Source of the DNA: Guadua angustifolia
Taxonomy: Eukaryota; Streptophyta; Magnoliopsida; Poales; Poaceae
Direction: 5' to 3'
Length of the DNA: 64,000 nt
Assembly: GCA_036346375.1 (NCBI GenBank)
Contig: CM070502.1
Span: forward strand, 17,584,924 to 17,648,923
Part shown: piece after piece, positions 11,453 through 21,009 of the stretch
Layout: each line of letters begins with the position of its first letter
How positions within the stretch are numbered: the stretch's first letter is position 1
The notes under the pieces: model-generated
What the model saw: only the letters and a program-made list of their open reading frames with translations
What the model was told of the DNA's origin: nothing
Database searches by the model: none
Position numbers and translations under genes: made by a program

Positions 11453-12689
11453 TTGGCTGCGACCCCTCATCTCGCGGCGCTTACCGATGGCGGGAGTAGA
11501 TCGAGATGAACTCGCCGGGTTACGGTGCCGTTAAACGCTTCGATGTGGCCCGGCTTGAACTTGCTCGCCATTTGACGTCACGGAGGGATGCCGAAAAAGC
11601 TCGGCATCCGAACACCGGGCCTTCATGTCGACCCCTCTGGCCATGGCGATCGTGGCGGCCGGGGCCCAGGCGGTCCTTTGCGCACAAGGTGAGACGAGAG
11701 AACACACCATCGCGCTGGCGCGACGATGGCGGGTTCGAGGTGAAGCACACGGAGCGCTCGCGGATGGGCGAGGTGTGCCTGCGAGCCCGCGAGGCCGTCC
11801 GGGAAATGCTCCGAGCATCCTCACGGTGCCGGTGTTGCTTTCCCCGGTTCTCCCGAGCAGGACTTCGGGAGGCGCTGGCCGGGGAATGGCGCTTATGGTC
11901 CCGGGAAACACTCCGGGGCCCCTGAACGCCAAACGGTCCCGGTCGATGTCGCGGGCGAAGCTTTTTCCTGTGTTTTCGACCACGAAGTGCCCCATGGCCG
12001 CCAGTCCGCCTGGTCGAGAGGTTCGAGGCCGCGCGACGACCGCTCTATGGTGCGGCGGCGCTCGCACTCGAGGAGCGACGGGGGCGACTCTCGGAGGCGG
12101 TTCGCAAGACGACTCGGAGTGGTATTCACCGGGTCTCGCGAGCTCGCCTCGACCGGTGCGCCCGCTAGATTGGCGGTGGGCGATCGCGGTTCTGCCGGGA
12201 CAGCCCGAGGATCCCCGCCAGCATTGTGCTGATGACGAGGAGAGACCGCCGGAGATCGCCGCTTCCTCTCGGTCACCTCCTTCCCGCCATGTAGACGCTG
12301 CGGGAGCACCAGGACTGCACGGGCGACACCGAGGTGGTGTCGTATGACGCAGTCTCGTGACTAAACTCGAGACGGTCGGGGGCGCCTCGGTTGCTATGGA
12401 CGTCCCTAGACCCTTCCTCGCGAGCGAGGGTATTCGGCCGTGAGCGGAGGAAGCGCCACGCCGCCGCGACCACCGGGAAAGACTCCGGCCTCGGTGTAGC
12501 CTTCGGATCGGGCCGCACCACCCACGCCATCGCCGGGCGTAGTACTGCGCCGCCCTCCACGCCGTCGAAGACGCAGAGGTCTTGATTGTCTGTGAGTTCG
12601 CATCCTCGTGATTTCCTCGCGAAAGGACTTCTGCCGGACCCCACGACGCCCGTTGCCGGGCGATTCGGGAATGGGTCCTCGCCGAAGCT
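11453..12689 (-). other. Gag N-terminal/leader region of the Tat element, no readable domain
   Basis: GC-rich DNA with several overlapping frames on both strands but no recognisable motif. By position it should be the leader and the N-terminal part of gag. The multiple long frames are what GC-rich, CpG-containing DNA gives by chance. Confidence 0.45.
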
Positions 12690-13368
12690 TACTTGTTGAA
12701 TGAGGGATCAACCTAAGGCCCCTTTTCCGCGAGGAGTATAGCGTCTGAGGTCCTACCGAGCTACGGGACGAAGTGGCCAAGTCAATCACAGAGCATAAGG
12801 GATCGTTTTTTAGCCTGGTTCGGGCCTCTCACGGGGAGATAATAGCCCTACGTCCAGCGATTGCACTGATGTGTGAAGGTGGTTACAGATGTTGCATACA
12901 AGTGCGAAAGCGAGTTCAGTGGAGTGAGCCTAATGGGGAGTGACGGAAAATGGAGCCGAACCCCCAGCCCTTCGCAGGAGAGAGTATTTATAGGGGATTA
13001 CAGGCGACAAAGCATTTATTACAGGGCGATCTCATCGTCAGACATGCGTGAGCTGTTCTGCCGCCACCACACGGCATCACAGCGACGTGGTACAACGAGA
13101 TGGCGACGCACAGCATGAACCACGAGTACAAGCAGCTAATGCCACGCTTCTTCAGAGACCTTCAACTTTTGGGCGGTCTTCGAGGCACCTCCTCTGGACC
13201 GGATCGCTAGGTCATGGACCGTCGAGCAAGCATGCTTTCGGTAGAGGGCGCTGGCGCAGGGTCGGAACCCCGGGGACCATATCGTGAGGATTTATGCCCA
13301 GAACACGAGCATGGTCGACGCTAGCCGGGCTTCGATGGTCATTTATAGGTGGTAACCAATCCCCGACA
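12690..13368 (-). repeat. 5' LTR of the inner Tat element (inner boundary approximate)
   Basis: On the minus strand it begins TGTCGGGGATTGGTTACC at 13,368. A TATA box (TATAAATACTC, near 12,983-12,993) lies about 375 bases in. Further on, near 12,770-12,840, it has the gypsy-LTR-like wording CCCGAACCAGGCTAAAAA. The end of the LTR and the primer-binding site could not be fixed, so the inner edge is a guess. Confidence 0.6.
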
Positions 13369-13790
13369 ATTTGTTATCTATTTTTTACAGCATTCACAGA
13401 ATTGCTTGGCTTGCTTGGTCGGCAAGCTAGAACTTTTGTTATAGCCAAAGTGGAAAAAAACAAAAATGTATGTTTTGAGAAATGACCTCTTGTCTTTATT
13501 TGTTCAGAGATGTTTATTTTAGCAAATCTATTCGAGAACAGATTGGAAAAGCAAATAATAGAGCTTAAAATGTAACTCTTGGTGGCTTAAAACACTGCCA
13601 AGGGTTATAAATTTGACCTTATCGATGCTACTAACAAGGTCGCATACCATGAAGAAAAGACTGCTAAACTCCATGTGGCCTTCAAAATAAAATGAAGACA
13701 AGGTCTAAAGACTCTTCGAAGAGCATAAGATTGCCCTTCAAGCAAAGGAGTTCGGAATAGCAGGTAAGAAATTTATCCCAACCTGCTTTA
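13369..13790 (+). pseudogene. Continuation of outer antisense ORF (coiled-coil exons)
   Basis: After an acceptor-like TTTTTTACAG near 13,393 the plus strand carries Lys/Glu-rich pieces: KVAYHEEKTAKLHVAFK (13,639-13,690) and, after a frame change, FEEHKIALQAKEFGIAG (13,714-13,764) followed by GTAAGA, a donor-like site. This resembles the coiled-coil half of the antisense ORF. It continues the outer remnant seen at 880-3,009, now separated by the inner element. Confidence 0.5.
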
Positions 13791-14860
13791 CTTTTCCTTT
13801 TGAAGAAAGAAATTGACATTTAGACTTTGTTTTGAATTTTGCATAACTGAAAAGCATAATAAAGACCAAACAGACTCACCTCTCTGAAGAGAAGACAAAG
13901 TTTGGAGATCGAAGGTGAAGGATCGAGATGGCGATTGGAGGGGGGGAATGATCCCAAATAATATTTTGTCACTCAAAATTGTTCACCTAAGCCCTCAAAG
14001 AAAATACTCAAAAGGGAGTAAATGAGAAAAAGAGGTAGCACCGAGCCCAAACACAATAGCAGCAAGAACAGAATCTGAAAACAACACGACTCAAAAGAAA
14101 ATTTGATGAATCTTTTGATCGATTGAACAAAAACTTATGAAACTTGGTAGATGTAATCTTAAGGATGTCAGGAACTTATTCCAACCTTCAATTGAAAGAA
14201 TTGATGTTAAAATTCTGATCTTTTTGACTGGGAAGAGAAAACACACAAGTTCAAGCGAAACACAAGAACTTGATGTTGCACTTGCTCATGGCGTTTTGAT
14301 GATTAAGATGATCTTGGATAACCTCCCACTTGTCATAGCAAGTAATAACTCAAGTAAAAATCTCCGCAAACATGATCTACAAGAATGAATCACTCAAGAA
14401 CACAAGATCAGTCTTTTGCAACAAAATCGCAACGATTCTTCGAAATAAGAAGCAATAGCATGTGGAAGGAGGGGAGGCAAATCCAGAATGTGTACAAGTA
14501 AATTGCAAGAATGTAAGTGCGGAATTTAAATGCTTGAAAGTAAATTGCTGAATTTAATGCGTAATGTAAAAGCGGAAAGTAAATTCAAGCATAAGGGAAA
14601 TGTGTTTTGGATTACTTGAAAGAGAGGTTTACAAAGCCTCACTACAAGGTGAGCAAAACTCAAAGGAGCACCAAAAATCTCAATAACCTTTAAGAAGGAA
14701 AGGCTACCCCTACCCCTCTATTTATACTACTCTTGAGTCACCCTCCACCCTTAGATGAGTTTCTTGTACCCTAAGGACCACTATCAAGAGTTAGGATTGA
14801 CTCATTTACTCATATATAGGTTAATCCAAACCTACACACAATGTTAGTGACTCGGTGTTG
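13791..14860 (-). repeat. Unassigned LTR-like sequence with TATA box
   Basis: No coding motif is seen. On the minus strand a TATA box TATAAATAGAGG (near 14,720-14,731) is followed by a pyrimidine-rich leader (AGCCTTTCCTTCTT), and the text further on resembles LTR leaders of grass elements. No terminal repeats were found. It may be part of an LTR inserted into the outer element. Confidence 0.35.
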
Positions 14861-15103
14861 TCCTCACCTAGGAGATTGAGCCTACATGAATAGCTCAAGT
14901 TCAGCTCGTCAGGTTCGCGAACTTGAAGGTAGGCACGAGCTCAGTTCGTTTGGGCTCGTGCCAAGCTTGAATCGAGTCTGGGACAAGCCGAGCTCGAATA
15001 GTTTGCTAGCCTTGAGCTTTTTTACAGCCCTAGGTGTGACCAATGTGGGTGGGCTTTGTAAATAAGTTTTTATATCTTTAAATGCTTTATTTGCTTCATT
15101 CGA
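14861..15103. repeat. GAGCTCG-rich dispersed repeat fragment
   Basis: Several copies of AGCTCG/GAGCTC-type words lie within about 150 bases (14,900-15,030). This is typical of a dispersed plant repeat whose members carry runs of 'gagctcga'. Boundaries and class are not clear. Confidence 0.3.
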
Positions 15104-15475
15104 CTAGCGGAATTTATCGTATTTTCTTATTACCTTAAAGAAACGTAAGCCACGTTCTCTTGATCTTGATATAAAGCGACTGAGAGCAGCCAACTGACCA
15201 ACTAAACCTTGAACTTCCTTCAGCGTAGAAGCTGATTTCAAAGCTTCAATGGCAAGAATCTTCTCAGGATTTACTTTAAGTCCACTAGAATAGACAAGGA
15301 AACTAAGCAACTTTCTAGAAAAAACTCCAAAGGCACACTTTTCTGGATTCAAATTAATCTCATATTTATTCAAATTATTGAAGGTTTTAGCCAGGTCTGA
15401 TAAATGATTAGAGCTTTTCTTTCTCTTTACAGTGAGTTCATCAGCATAAGCTTCTACCATAAGACGCTGTTTGTG
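15104..15475 (-). pseudogene. Outer Ty3/gypsy RT to RNase H fragment
   Basis: MVEAYADELTVKRKKSSNHL, NLNPEKCAFGVFSRKLL and LVGQLAALSRFISRSRERGL belong to the RT palm/thumb of a Tat-like element. The polymerase box reads YADE instead of YADD, so the second catalytic Asp is replaced. The fragment ends abruptly at the copia element near 15,475, with no LTR at the junction. It is more AT-rich than the inner copy at 8,925-10,153 and so is a different element or family. Confidence 0.7.
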
Positions 15476-16960
15476 GTTCTACCATTTTGAACTTGACCAT
15501 GCGATCTAGCTGCTACTCTTTCTCTTACAAATGAAAATCAACTCTACATGCTTCGTGCAAGCATGAAACACAGGATTAGCTATGAGATAAGTTGCCCCAA
15601 GATTGTCACACCACAACTGAGGGGGGGGGGCTAGATTGAAATACTCTTAGCTGTCTTAACACAGACTGAAGCCATATCAACTTAGATGTGGCATTGGCAA
15701 TTGCTTTATACTCAGCTTGACCTCAAAACCATTGGCTATTTTCTAGTACTCCAAGAGATCAAATTTGAGCCAAAGAAGATTGCAAACCCGCTAGTAGACT
15801 GCTAATCATCAAGACAACTTGCCCAATTAGCGTCAGAGAAAGCACTCAGAACTTGTTATTTTGATTTCTGAATATGCAGTCCTAGATTGATGGTTCCTTT
15901 AAGAAACCTCAAAATTCTTTTGACAGTTGCCCAATGTCTGTCGGTGGGTGTTTGCAAGTACTGACAGACCTTGTTTACTGAGTAAGAAATGTTGGGTCTC
16001 ATCAGTGTCACATATTGAAGTGCTCCTACAATACTTCTATATTGGAAAGCCTCATCTTCTGTCATAAGTGTACTCATTTCCTTAGACAACTCTCTGTACT
16101 CATCATAGGTGTCTCGGTTGGCTTGCAGTACTCCATGTTGTTTCTCTTAAGTAAATTTGAGATGTATTTTCTTTGTGATAGCACAAGTCCATCTCCCTTT
16201 TGGATTCTATTCCCAGGAAGAAGTGCAAAGATCCTAAATCCTTGACAACAAAGTCAGGGGAGAGCTCCTTAAATGAGACGATTAGAAGCATCTTCACAAG
16301 AGCTGGTAATAATTATATCAACATAAATTAAGACAAAAATGGTTACTTCAGATTTCTTGAAGATGAACAATGAGGTATTGGCTTTTGAAGCTATGAATGC
16401 CAACTCTTGTAACTTCAGACTGAGACATGTGAATCAGGCTCTAGGTGCTTGTTTCATTCCATATAGAGCTTTGTTGAGTTTGCATACATAATTTGGATGC
16501 AATTTATCCTCATAACCTGGTGGTTGACTCATATACACCTCTTCTTTAACACCCCATGCAGGAAGGCATTGTGTATATCGATCTATCTCAATGTCCAACC
16601 TTCTGAAATGGCTAGGGACAAGACAAGTCAAATTGTTGTAGGTTTAATCACAGGGCTAAAAGTATCTACATAATCTATTTTGTATCGCTGCTTAAACCCT
16701 TACATAATCTATTTTGTATCGCTGCTTAAACCCTTTTGCAATAAGACATGCCTTATTTTGTATCAATTGAGCCATCGCTTTGTGCTTGAGGTTGAATACC
16801 CATTTGCATCCAACTATATTTTGTTTTCCATCCGGAGACACCAAATTCCATGTATCATTTCTCGTGAGAGCCTGACACTCAAAATCCATTGTTGCTTTCC
16901 AATGTGGATTCTGTACAGCTTCATGGTGAGATCCTGGCTCAGTTTTAGAGACAACAACTA
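15476..16960 (-). pseudogene. Copia reverse transcriptase and RNase H
   Basis: Minus-strand pieces: WNLVSPDGKQNIVGCKWVFN (near 16,850-16,790), QCLPAWGVKEEVYMSQPPGY and KLNKALYGMKQAPRA (near 16,580-16,434), FVVKDLGSLHFFLGIE (16,260-16,210), FQYRSIVGALQYVTLMRPNI and VNKVCQYLQTPTDRHWATVK (16,055-15,925), then RNase H words ending near 15,490. All are standard RVT_2/RNase H blocks of copia pol. A perfect 34-bp tandem duplication at 16,667-16,734 is one of the breaks. Confidence 0.8.
16667..16734. repeat. Perfect 34-bp tandem duplication
   Basis: Two identical, directly adjacent 34-base copies (16,667-16,700 and 16,701-16,734) inside the copia RT remnant, each starting TACATAATCTATTTTG. Perfect identity inside otherwise decayed sequence suggests a recent slippage event, or an assembly artefact. 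Confidence 0.85.
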
Positions 16961-17015
16961 AGAAACCACATCGATTGAGTGGATATCAAACTGTGCAACC
17001 TTGGGGCGCGATATA

Positions 17016-18068
17016 TTATTTTGTAGCCGTGTTCATGGACGACTTGCTTGCTATTGTTGTGATGATAGTTGTTGTATCACCCCCCTGAATCAGAACCAAC
17101 TGATGGTGAAGATTCTCTTGGAACAACAAACTCCTCTGAAAAAGCATTATTAGTGGTAGGTAAAGGATCATCAACATTAGGAGCATCAAGTATTGTTGAT
17201 TCATGCAAGCAGGAGGGAACTGATATAGCGGAAAGAGACACTGAATGAGGTTCATGTGCTGGAGAGATAGGATGTGGTTTAGATGAGTTTGAAAAGGAAA
17301 AACAATTTCATCAAAAATAACATCATGGGAAAGATAGATGCATCCTGTGACTTGATCTAAGCACTTGTAGCCTTTATGCATACTGCTATAGCCAAGAAAA
17401 ATACATTGACGTGACTAGAAAGAGAGTTTGCAAGTGTTGTAAGGTCTTAGGTTATGCCAGCAAGCACATCCAAACACTCGGAGCAAAGAGTAGTCAGGTT
17501 CTGTGTCTTGTAACCGACAAAATGGTGACATCCCATCAAGAACTCTAGTGGGAAGTCAGTTGATTAGATGACAAGCTGTGAGAAAAGCCTCATCCCAAAA
17601 GCGGACTAGCATTGATGCATGAGCAAGGAGGGCAAGTCCCATTTCAACAATATGCCGATGCTTACACTCAACAAGGCTATTTTGTTGATGTGTATGAGGG
17701 CATGAAACTCGATGACTGGTACCATGAGAAACAAGATAACGATGATGCAAACTCTGGTATTCTCCTCCCCAATCACTTTGCACAGATTTATGGTAGTGCC
17801 GAATTGACACTCAATAAAACAGTTAAACTAAATAAAGGCATTCATAACTTTAGACTTATGTTTAAGTAGATAGATCCAGGAAAAACAACTAAAATCATCA
17901 AGGAAGCTTACATAATATTTAAAACCTCCTACAGATGTGACTATAGGTCCCCAAACATCAAAGTGAACAAGTTCTAAAGGAGTTTTTGAATGCCTATTAG
18001 AACTACTGTAAGGTAGCTAATGAAGTTTGGCTTGTTGATCACAAACATGGGAGTCTTTATTGGATTCA
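17016..18068 (-). pseudogene. Copia integrase remnant
   Basis: SVQSDWGGEYQ, HRVSCPHTHQQNSLVECKHR, IVEMGLALLAHASM and FWDEAFLTACHLIN (17,800-17,560) are conserved blocks of the copia integrase core, including the Asp and Glu of the catalytic triad. Further down, YKCLDQVTGCIYLSHDVIFD (17,370-17,310) is the integrase C-terminal 'GYKCL' block. Frameshifts separate the pieces. Confidence 0.8.
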
Positions 18069-18485
18069 CTAGGAATATGTAGAGAATGCAAGACTGCTTG
18101 AACCATGGGCAATCTTTGGATGACCAAGTGCGATGCCTTTGCCACCGTCAGAGTAAACTTTGTTACATAAGAGGGAATGGTCGTGCCATTTTATTGGAGA
18201 ACGATCATGCATAGAAGACACATGACCATGAGCAAGAAGATGGCATGCACCAAAGAGGGGATAGAGACTCCCTTTACACTGCCCGTCTAGGAGAGTTGTC
18301 TTTGTGACCTTGCCCTTTAGATAGAAGAAGTTTGGGTGAATTTCAAGAAAAGCGTTATTATCTGTGACAAGTTGGTGAGCTGAAAGGAGATTTTTATCTA
18401 TATTGGGAACATGAAGAATGTTTCTAAGATGTAAAGGACGAGATGAACTAGCAATACAAGCATGCCCTGTATGTGAGATCAACAA
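18069..18485 (-). pseudogene. Copia gag-pre-integrase domain
   Basis: One open frame of 138 codons: RPLHLRNILHVPNIDKNLLS, AHQLVTDNNAFLEIHPNFFY and TTLLDGQCKGSLYPL. This is the protease-to-integrase linker ('gag_pre-integrs') of copia Pol. The aspartic protease active site is not clear upstream of it. Confidence 0.8.
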
Positions 18486-18592
18486 ACCTAAACTATTGGC
18501 AACATGAACCTGATCATTTCCCTTGTATCTTTCTTTGCTGACAACCTATCAAGATCACTAGTCAGGTGATCAGAAGCTCCAGAATCAAGGTA

Positions 18593-20062
18593 CTAGTTTG
18601 TATCAACATTGTATGAAGATGTTGCTATTGCAGCAATTCGGGGATCTTCAGACTGATAACTATGATCAAAGCGGTGATAACACTTGAGTGCATCATGAAC
18701 ATGCTTGACACAAACTTGGCACGTCGGCCTATTGTTGTAGTTGCCATTGCTGCTGCCAGATTGATTTGAATTGCTCCACATTTGACCTTGATTTTCACAG
18801 CCACCACCACGTCCACCACGACTGCCATGGCCTGGCTTTTGGAGACCACCCCTTGTCTTTGGCATTCCTTGAGAAGCACTATTCCCAGATGGTGCTTGTA
18901 GGAACGAGTTGTTCCTGTCAATCTGCAGCTCGAAACCCATCATATGAGTGTACAAATCACTCAAAGTGACAGGCTCTATTCATGTAGTCATCGATGTCAC
19001 CAAAGAATCATATTCTGAGCCGAGTTCTGCCAGCATATAGGTGGCGATTTCATCTTCATTAAGAGGGTGTCCAATGGATGCAATGGTATCATCCAAGGAC
19101 TTAGCCTTCAGAAAGTATTTTGTGATGCTAGATTCACCCTTCTGAAGATTGGCAAGTTGCATTCTATCGACGTTTGTTGTCGGCAATAATGAAAATGGGG
19201 CTAGGCGTCGGATCCAAACTCGATGGTAGCACAAGACGCAAGAATTGTACAGGTTCGGGCTCTCGCGAAAGAGATAATACCCTAGTCATGTGCTTTGGAA
19301 TTATGTGTCTAGCTTATCTGCTGAGGATCTCGTATGCTGATGTTCCCCCGCTCCTCCCTTTATATAGCAGAGGAGGGCGGTTACAAAGGAGAGTCCTGGT
19401 CGGATACAAGGTAGGGATTATATCTCCTGTACATATCCGTTTGGTAACGGTTTTAGATTACGATTGTATCCTATCTAATCAGGATCGGTTGCTATCTTTA
19501 GAGCTTCCTTGTTTCGCACGTCTGGCGCAACCCTGGTAGCTTCTGTTTCCTTGCAGTCAGCCTGGCCTGGCCTTGTCTAGTTGGGCCTCGCAGGCCTGCT
19601 TTGCAGGTACCTGTGATCTATATACTCCACACATTCTAATTTGCATCATTCTTGCCCGTGATCTGGAGCTGAACAATTGCTCCAATGCGCGCCATACCGC
19701 AGCTGAAGTGGACATGGCAAAGAATTCCCTCACTTAGAGAGGAGAGCATGGCGCCAAAACAAGTGATCTTGTTGGCATCATTGTGCATACGCAGGGTTTA
19801 ACACCTGTTACATGCCTTCTTCACCGGTCTCTGTGATATGAGTTGCCGGTGCTTGAATTGTCCCATGAACGTAGCCTAAAAGATTTTGGCCATGTAGATA
19901 CGGAACAATTTGGGCCTTCCAAAGGAGATAATTCTCTTGATTAAGCTTTACATTGATGAAGTGGCTAAATGAAGGAGTAGGGAGAATCCCTGTCGAAGAA
20001 GTCGCTGCAGTTGGCGCAAGCGACATGTTGTTCATCGTGGTGGATGTTGAATTGGTTGTCAT
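18593..20062 (-). pseudogene. Copia Gag, split by an inserted LTR-like element
   Basis: The start codon at 20,062 opens FSHFINVKLNQENYLLWKAQ, a classic copia gag N-terminus. After the insertion the frame resumes with MQLANLQKGESSITKYFLKA and SLDDTIASIGHPLNEDEIA (19,160-19,050), then Gly/Asn-rich sequence. NNRPTCQVCVKHVHDALKCYHRFD (18,730-18,650) is a CCHC zinc-knuckle-like block. Gag coats the RNA in the particle; this copy is broken. Confidence 0.8.
19167..19631 (-). mobile_element. LTR-like insertion (probable solo LTR) in copia gag
   Basis: 465 bases that interrupt the gag frame between MQIRM and QLANLQ. The target word CATTCTA is present on both sides (19,160-19,166 and 19,632-19,638). 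On the minus strand the insert starts TGTGGAGTATATAG and holds a TATA box (CTATATAAAGGG, near 19,354-19,365), as an LTR promoter would. Its other end does not read CA at the inferred border, so the exact edge and target-duplication length (5 or 7) are uncertain. Confidence 0.6.
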
Positions 20063-20093
20063 TTGGGGATCGAGTTGGCTCAGAACCGAGTTT

Positions 20094-20105
20094 GCTCTAA
20101 TACCA
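20094..20105 (-). other. Copia primer-binding site (initiator tRNA-Met)
   Basis: On the minus strand TGGTATTAGAGC lies directly next to the LTR end. It differs at one base from the usual plant PBS TGGTATCAGAGC, which pairs with the 3' end of initiator tRNA-Met. Confidence 0.9.
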
Positions 20106-20362
20106 TGTGAAGAAAAGAGTTTGGCAGCTTAAGGAGCCAATTGGTCTCCCGATGCTTTATATAGCTGATGATAGAAAAGATTACATCTGTTATACAACAG
20201 CTTGCGAACTGGATGGTGAATAGCTCATCCGACAACAGAACAGTGAGAACAATATTCAGTTTGGATTTTGGATACATTCAGTTTCAGAGAAACTTCCAAC
20301 TATCTCAACAACTATCTTATCTATCAGATACAAAACTCTTTTTCTGCCTTTATTTGCCAACA
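20106..20362 (-). repeat. Copia 5' LTR
   Basis: 257 bases. On the minus strand it starts TGTTGGCAAATAAAGG and ends TTCTTCACA directly before the PBS. A TATA-like TATATAAAGC lies near 20,153-20,162. Its outer edge joins the helicase-like coding sequence AGGAGTTGGGGCC. The partner LTR is not in the window. Confidence 0.85.
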
Positions 20363-20481
20363 AGGAGTTGGGGCCATGAGCCAGTTCTTGTTAGAGCTAA
20401 GAGTGATGTTCCTCTCGGCTCAATCACTGTTCCAAGAGTTTCCAACCATCAAGCTTTACAAGTTAACTCTCTTACCAATAA

Positions 20482-20589
20482 CACTCTATGATTTCTTTAA
20501 CTGCTATTCAGAGGCTAGGAGTTGACAAGTGTGGGCTTTCCCCTGAGGAGGTGGCCGTGGAAAAGCTCCTGGAGGAAGATGAATCATGA
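20482..20589 (+). pseudogene. LINE ORF1 C-terminal tail
   Basis: A short frame, SMISLTAIQRLGVDKCGLSP followed by EEVAVEKLLEEDES and a stop at 20,587-20,589. Position just upstream of ORF2 and the acidic ending fit the end of a plant L1 ORF1 (RNA-binding protein). The rest of ORF1 was lost by 5' truncation. Identification is by position. Confidence 0.45.
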
Positions 20590-21009
20590 TGATGCACTGT
20601 GTCAGTCTTTTTGTTAGCCTTAGAAGGGGTTCCTCCCTGTCTGAGTTGCCCTTTTGTAATAGAATCTACCTTTCAATCTGGGATATCTTAGTTGGGTCAG
20701 GTGGAAAGTGGTTCTGTGCTGGTTTGACTATTTACATTACTTCTGGTAGTCTGTTTGGGTCTATCCTAGGATCATTTTGGCCTCCTTTAACTGAATTATT
20801 GTTATGGTCCCTCATGAGTAATCTAGTGCTATATTGGATGGCTATTTGTCGCATTCTGTTAATCCCTCTTTCTATGCATCTCACTATCAGAAGTTTTCAG
20901 AGCCAGGGAAGCTATTTCCCTTCCGATAGTTCTTGGTTAAGGGTTGACCCTTCCCTTCCTTCGTTGTTACGATTTCTTCCCATGGTTTTTACAACTGATC
21001 CTCTCAACA

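Larger units (their letters stand above)
3010..13368 (-). mobile_element. Inner Ty3/gypsy Tat-lineage retrotransposon with convergent antisense ORF, 3' LTR missing
   Basis: On the minus strand the order is 5' LTR (right end), gag, RT, RNase H, a second archaeal-type RNase H, integrase. A plus-strand ORF lies between integrase and the left end. The dual RNase H order and the antisense ORF point to the Tat lineage (Grande/RIRE2-like). The right end reads TGTCGGGGATTGG on the minus strand, a normal LTR start. No matching LTR is seen at the left end, where antisense-ORF leader begins at once. The 5-bp word ATTTG occurs at 3,005-3,009 and again at 13,369-13,373. Joining the flanks there gives continuous sequence, but the left end lacks TG, so the repeat may be chance. 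Many frameshifts make the element inactive. Confidence 0.8.
15476..20362 (-). mobile_element. Degenerate Ty1/copia retrotransposon inserted in a helicase pseudogene
   Basis: On the minus strand the order is LTR (20,362-20,106), a PBS complementary to initiator tRNA-Met, gag, zinc knuckle region, gag-pre-integrase, integrase, reverse transcriptase, RNase H. This is the copia order, with integrase before RT. The 3' LTR is absent: the element breaks off in RNase H near 15,476 against gypsy sequence. Gag is split by an LTR-like insertion (19,167-19,631). Many stops and frameshifts show it is long dead. Its right end abuts helicase-like coding sequence at 20,363. Confidence 0.85.

Noticed and set aside
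11625..12347. 240-codon plus-strand frame in the Tat leader/gag region
   Set aside because: No family signature; overlapping long frames on the other strand show it is a GC effect.
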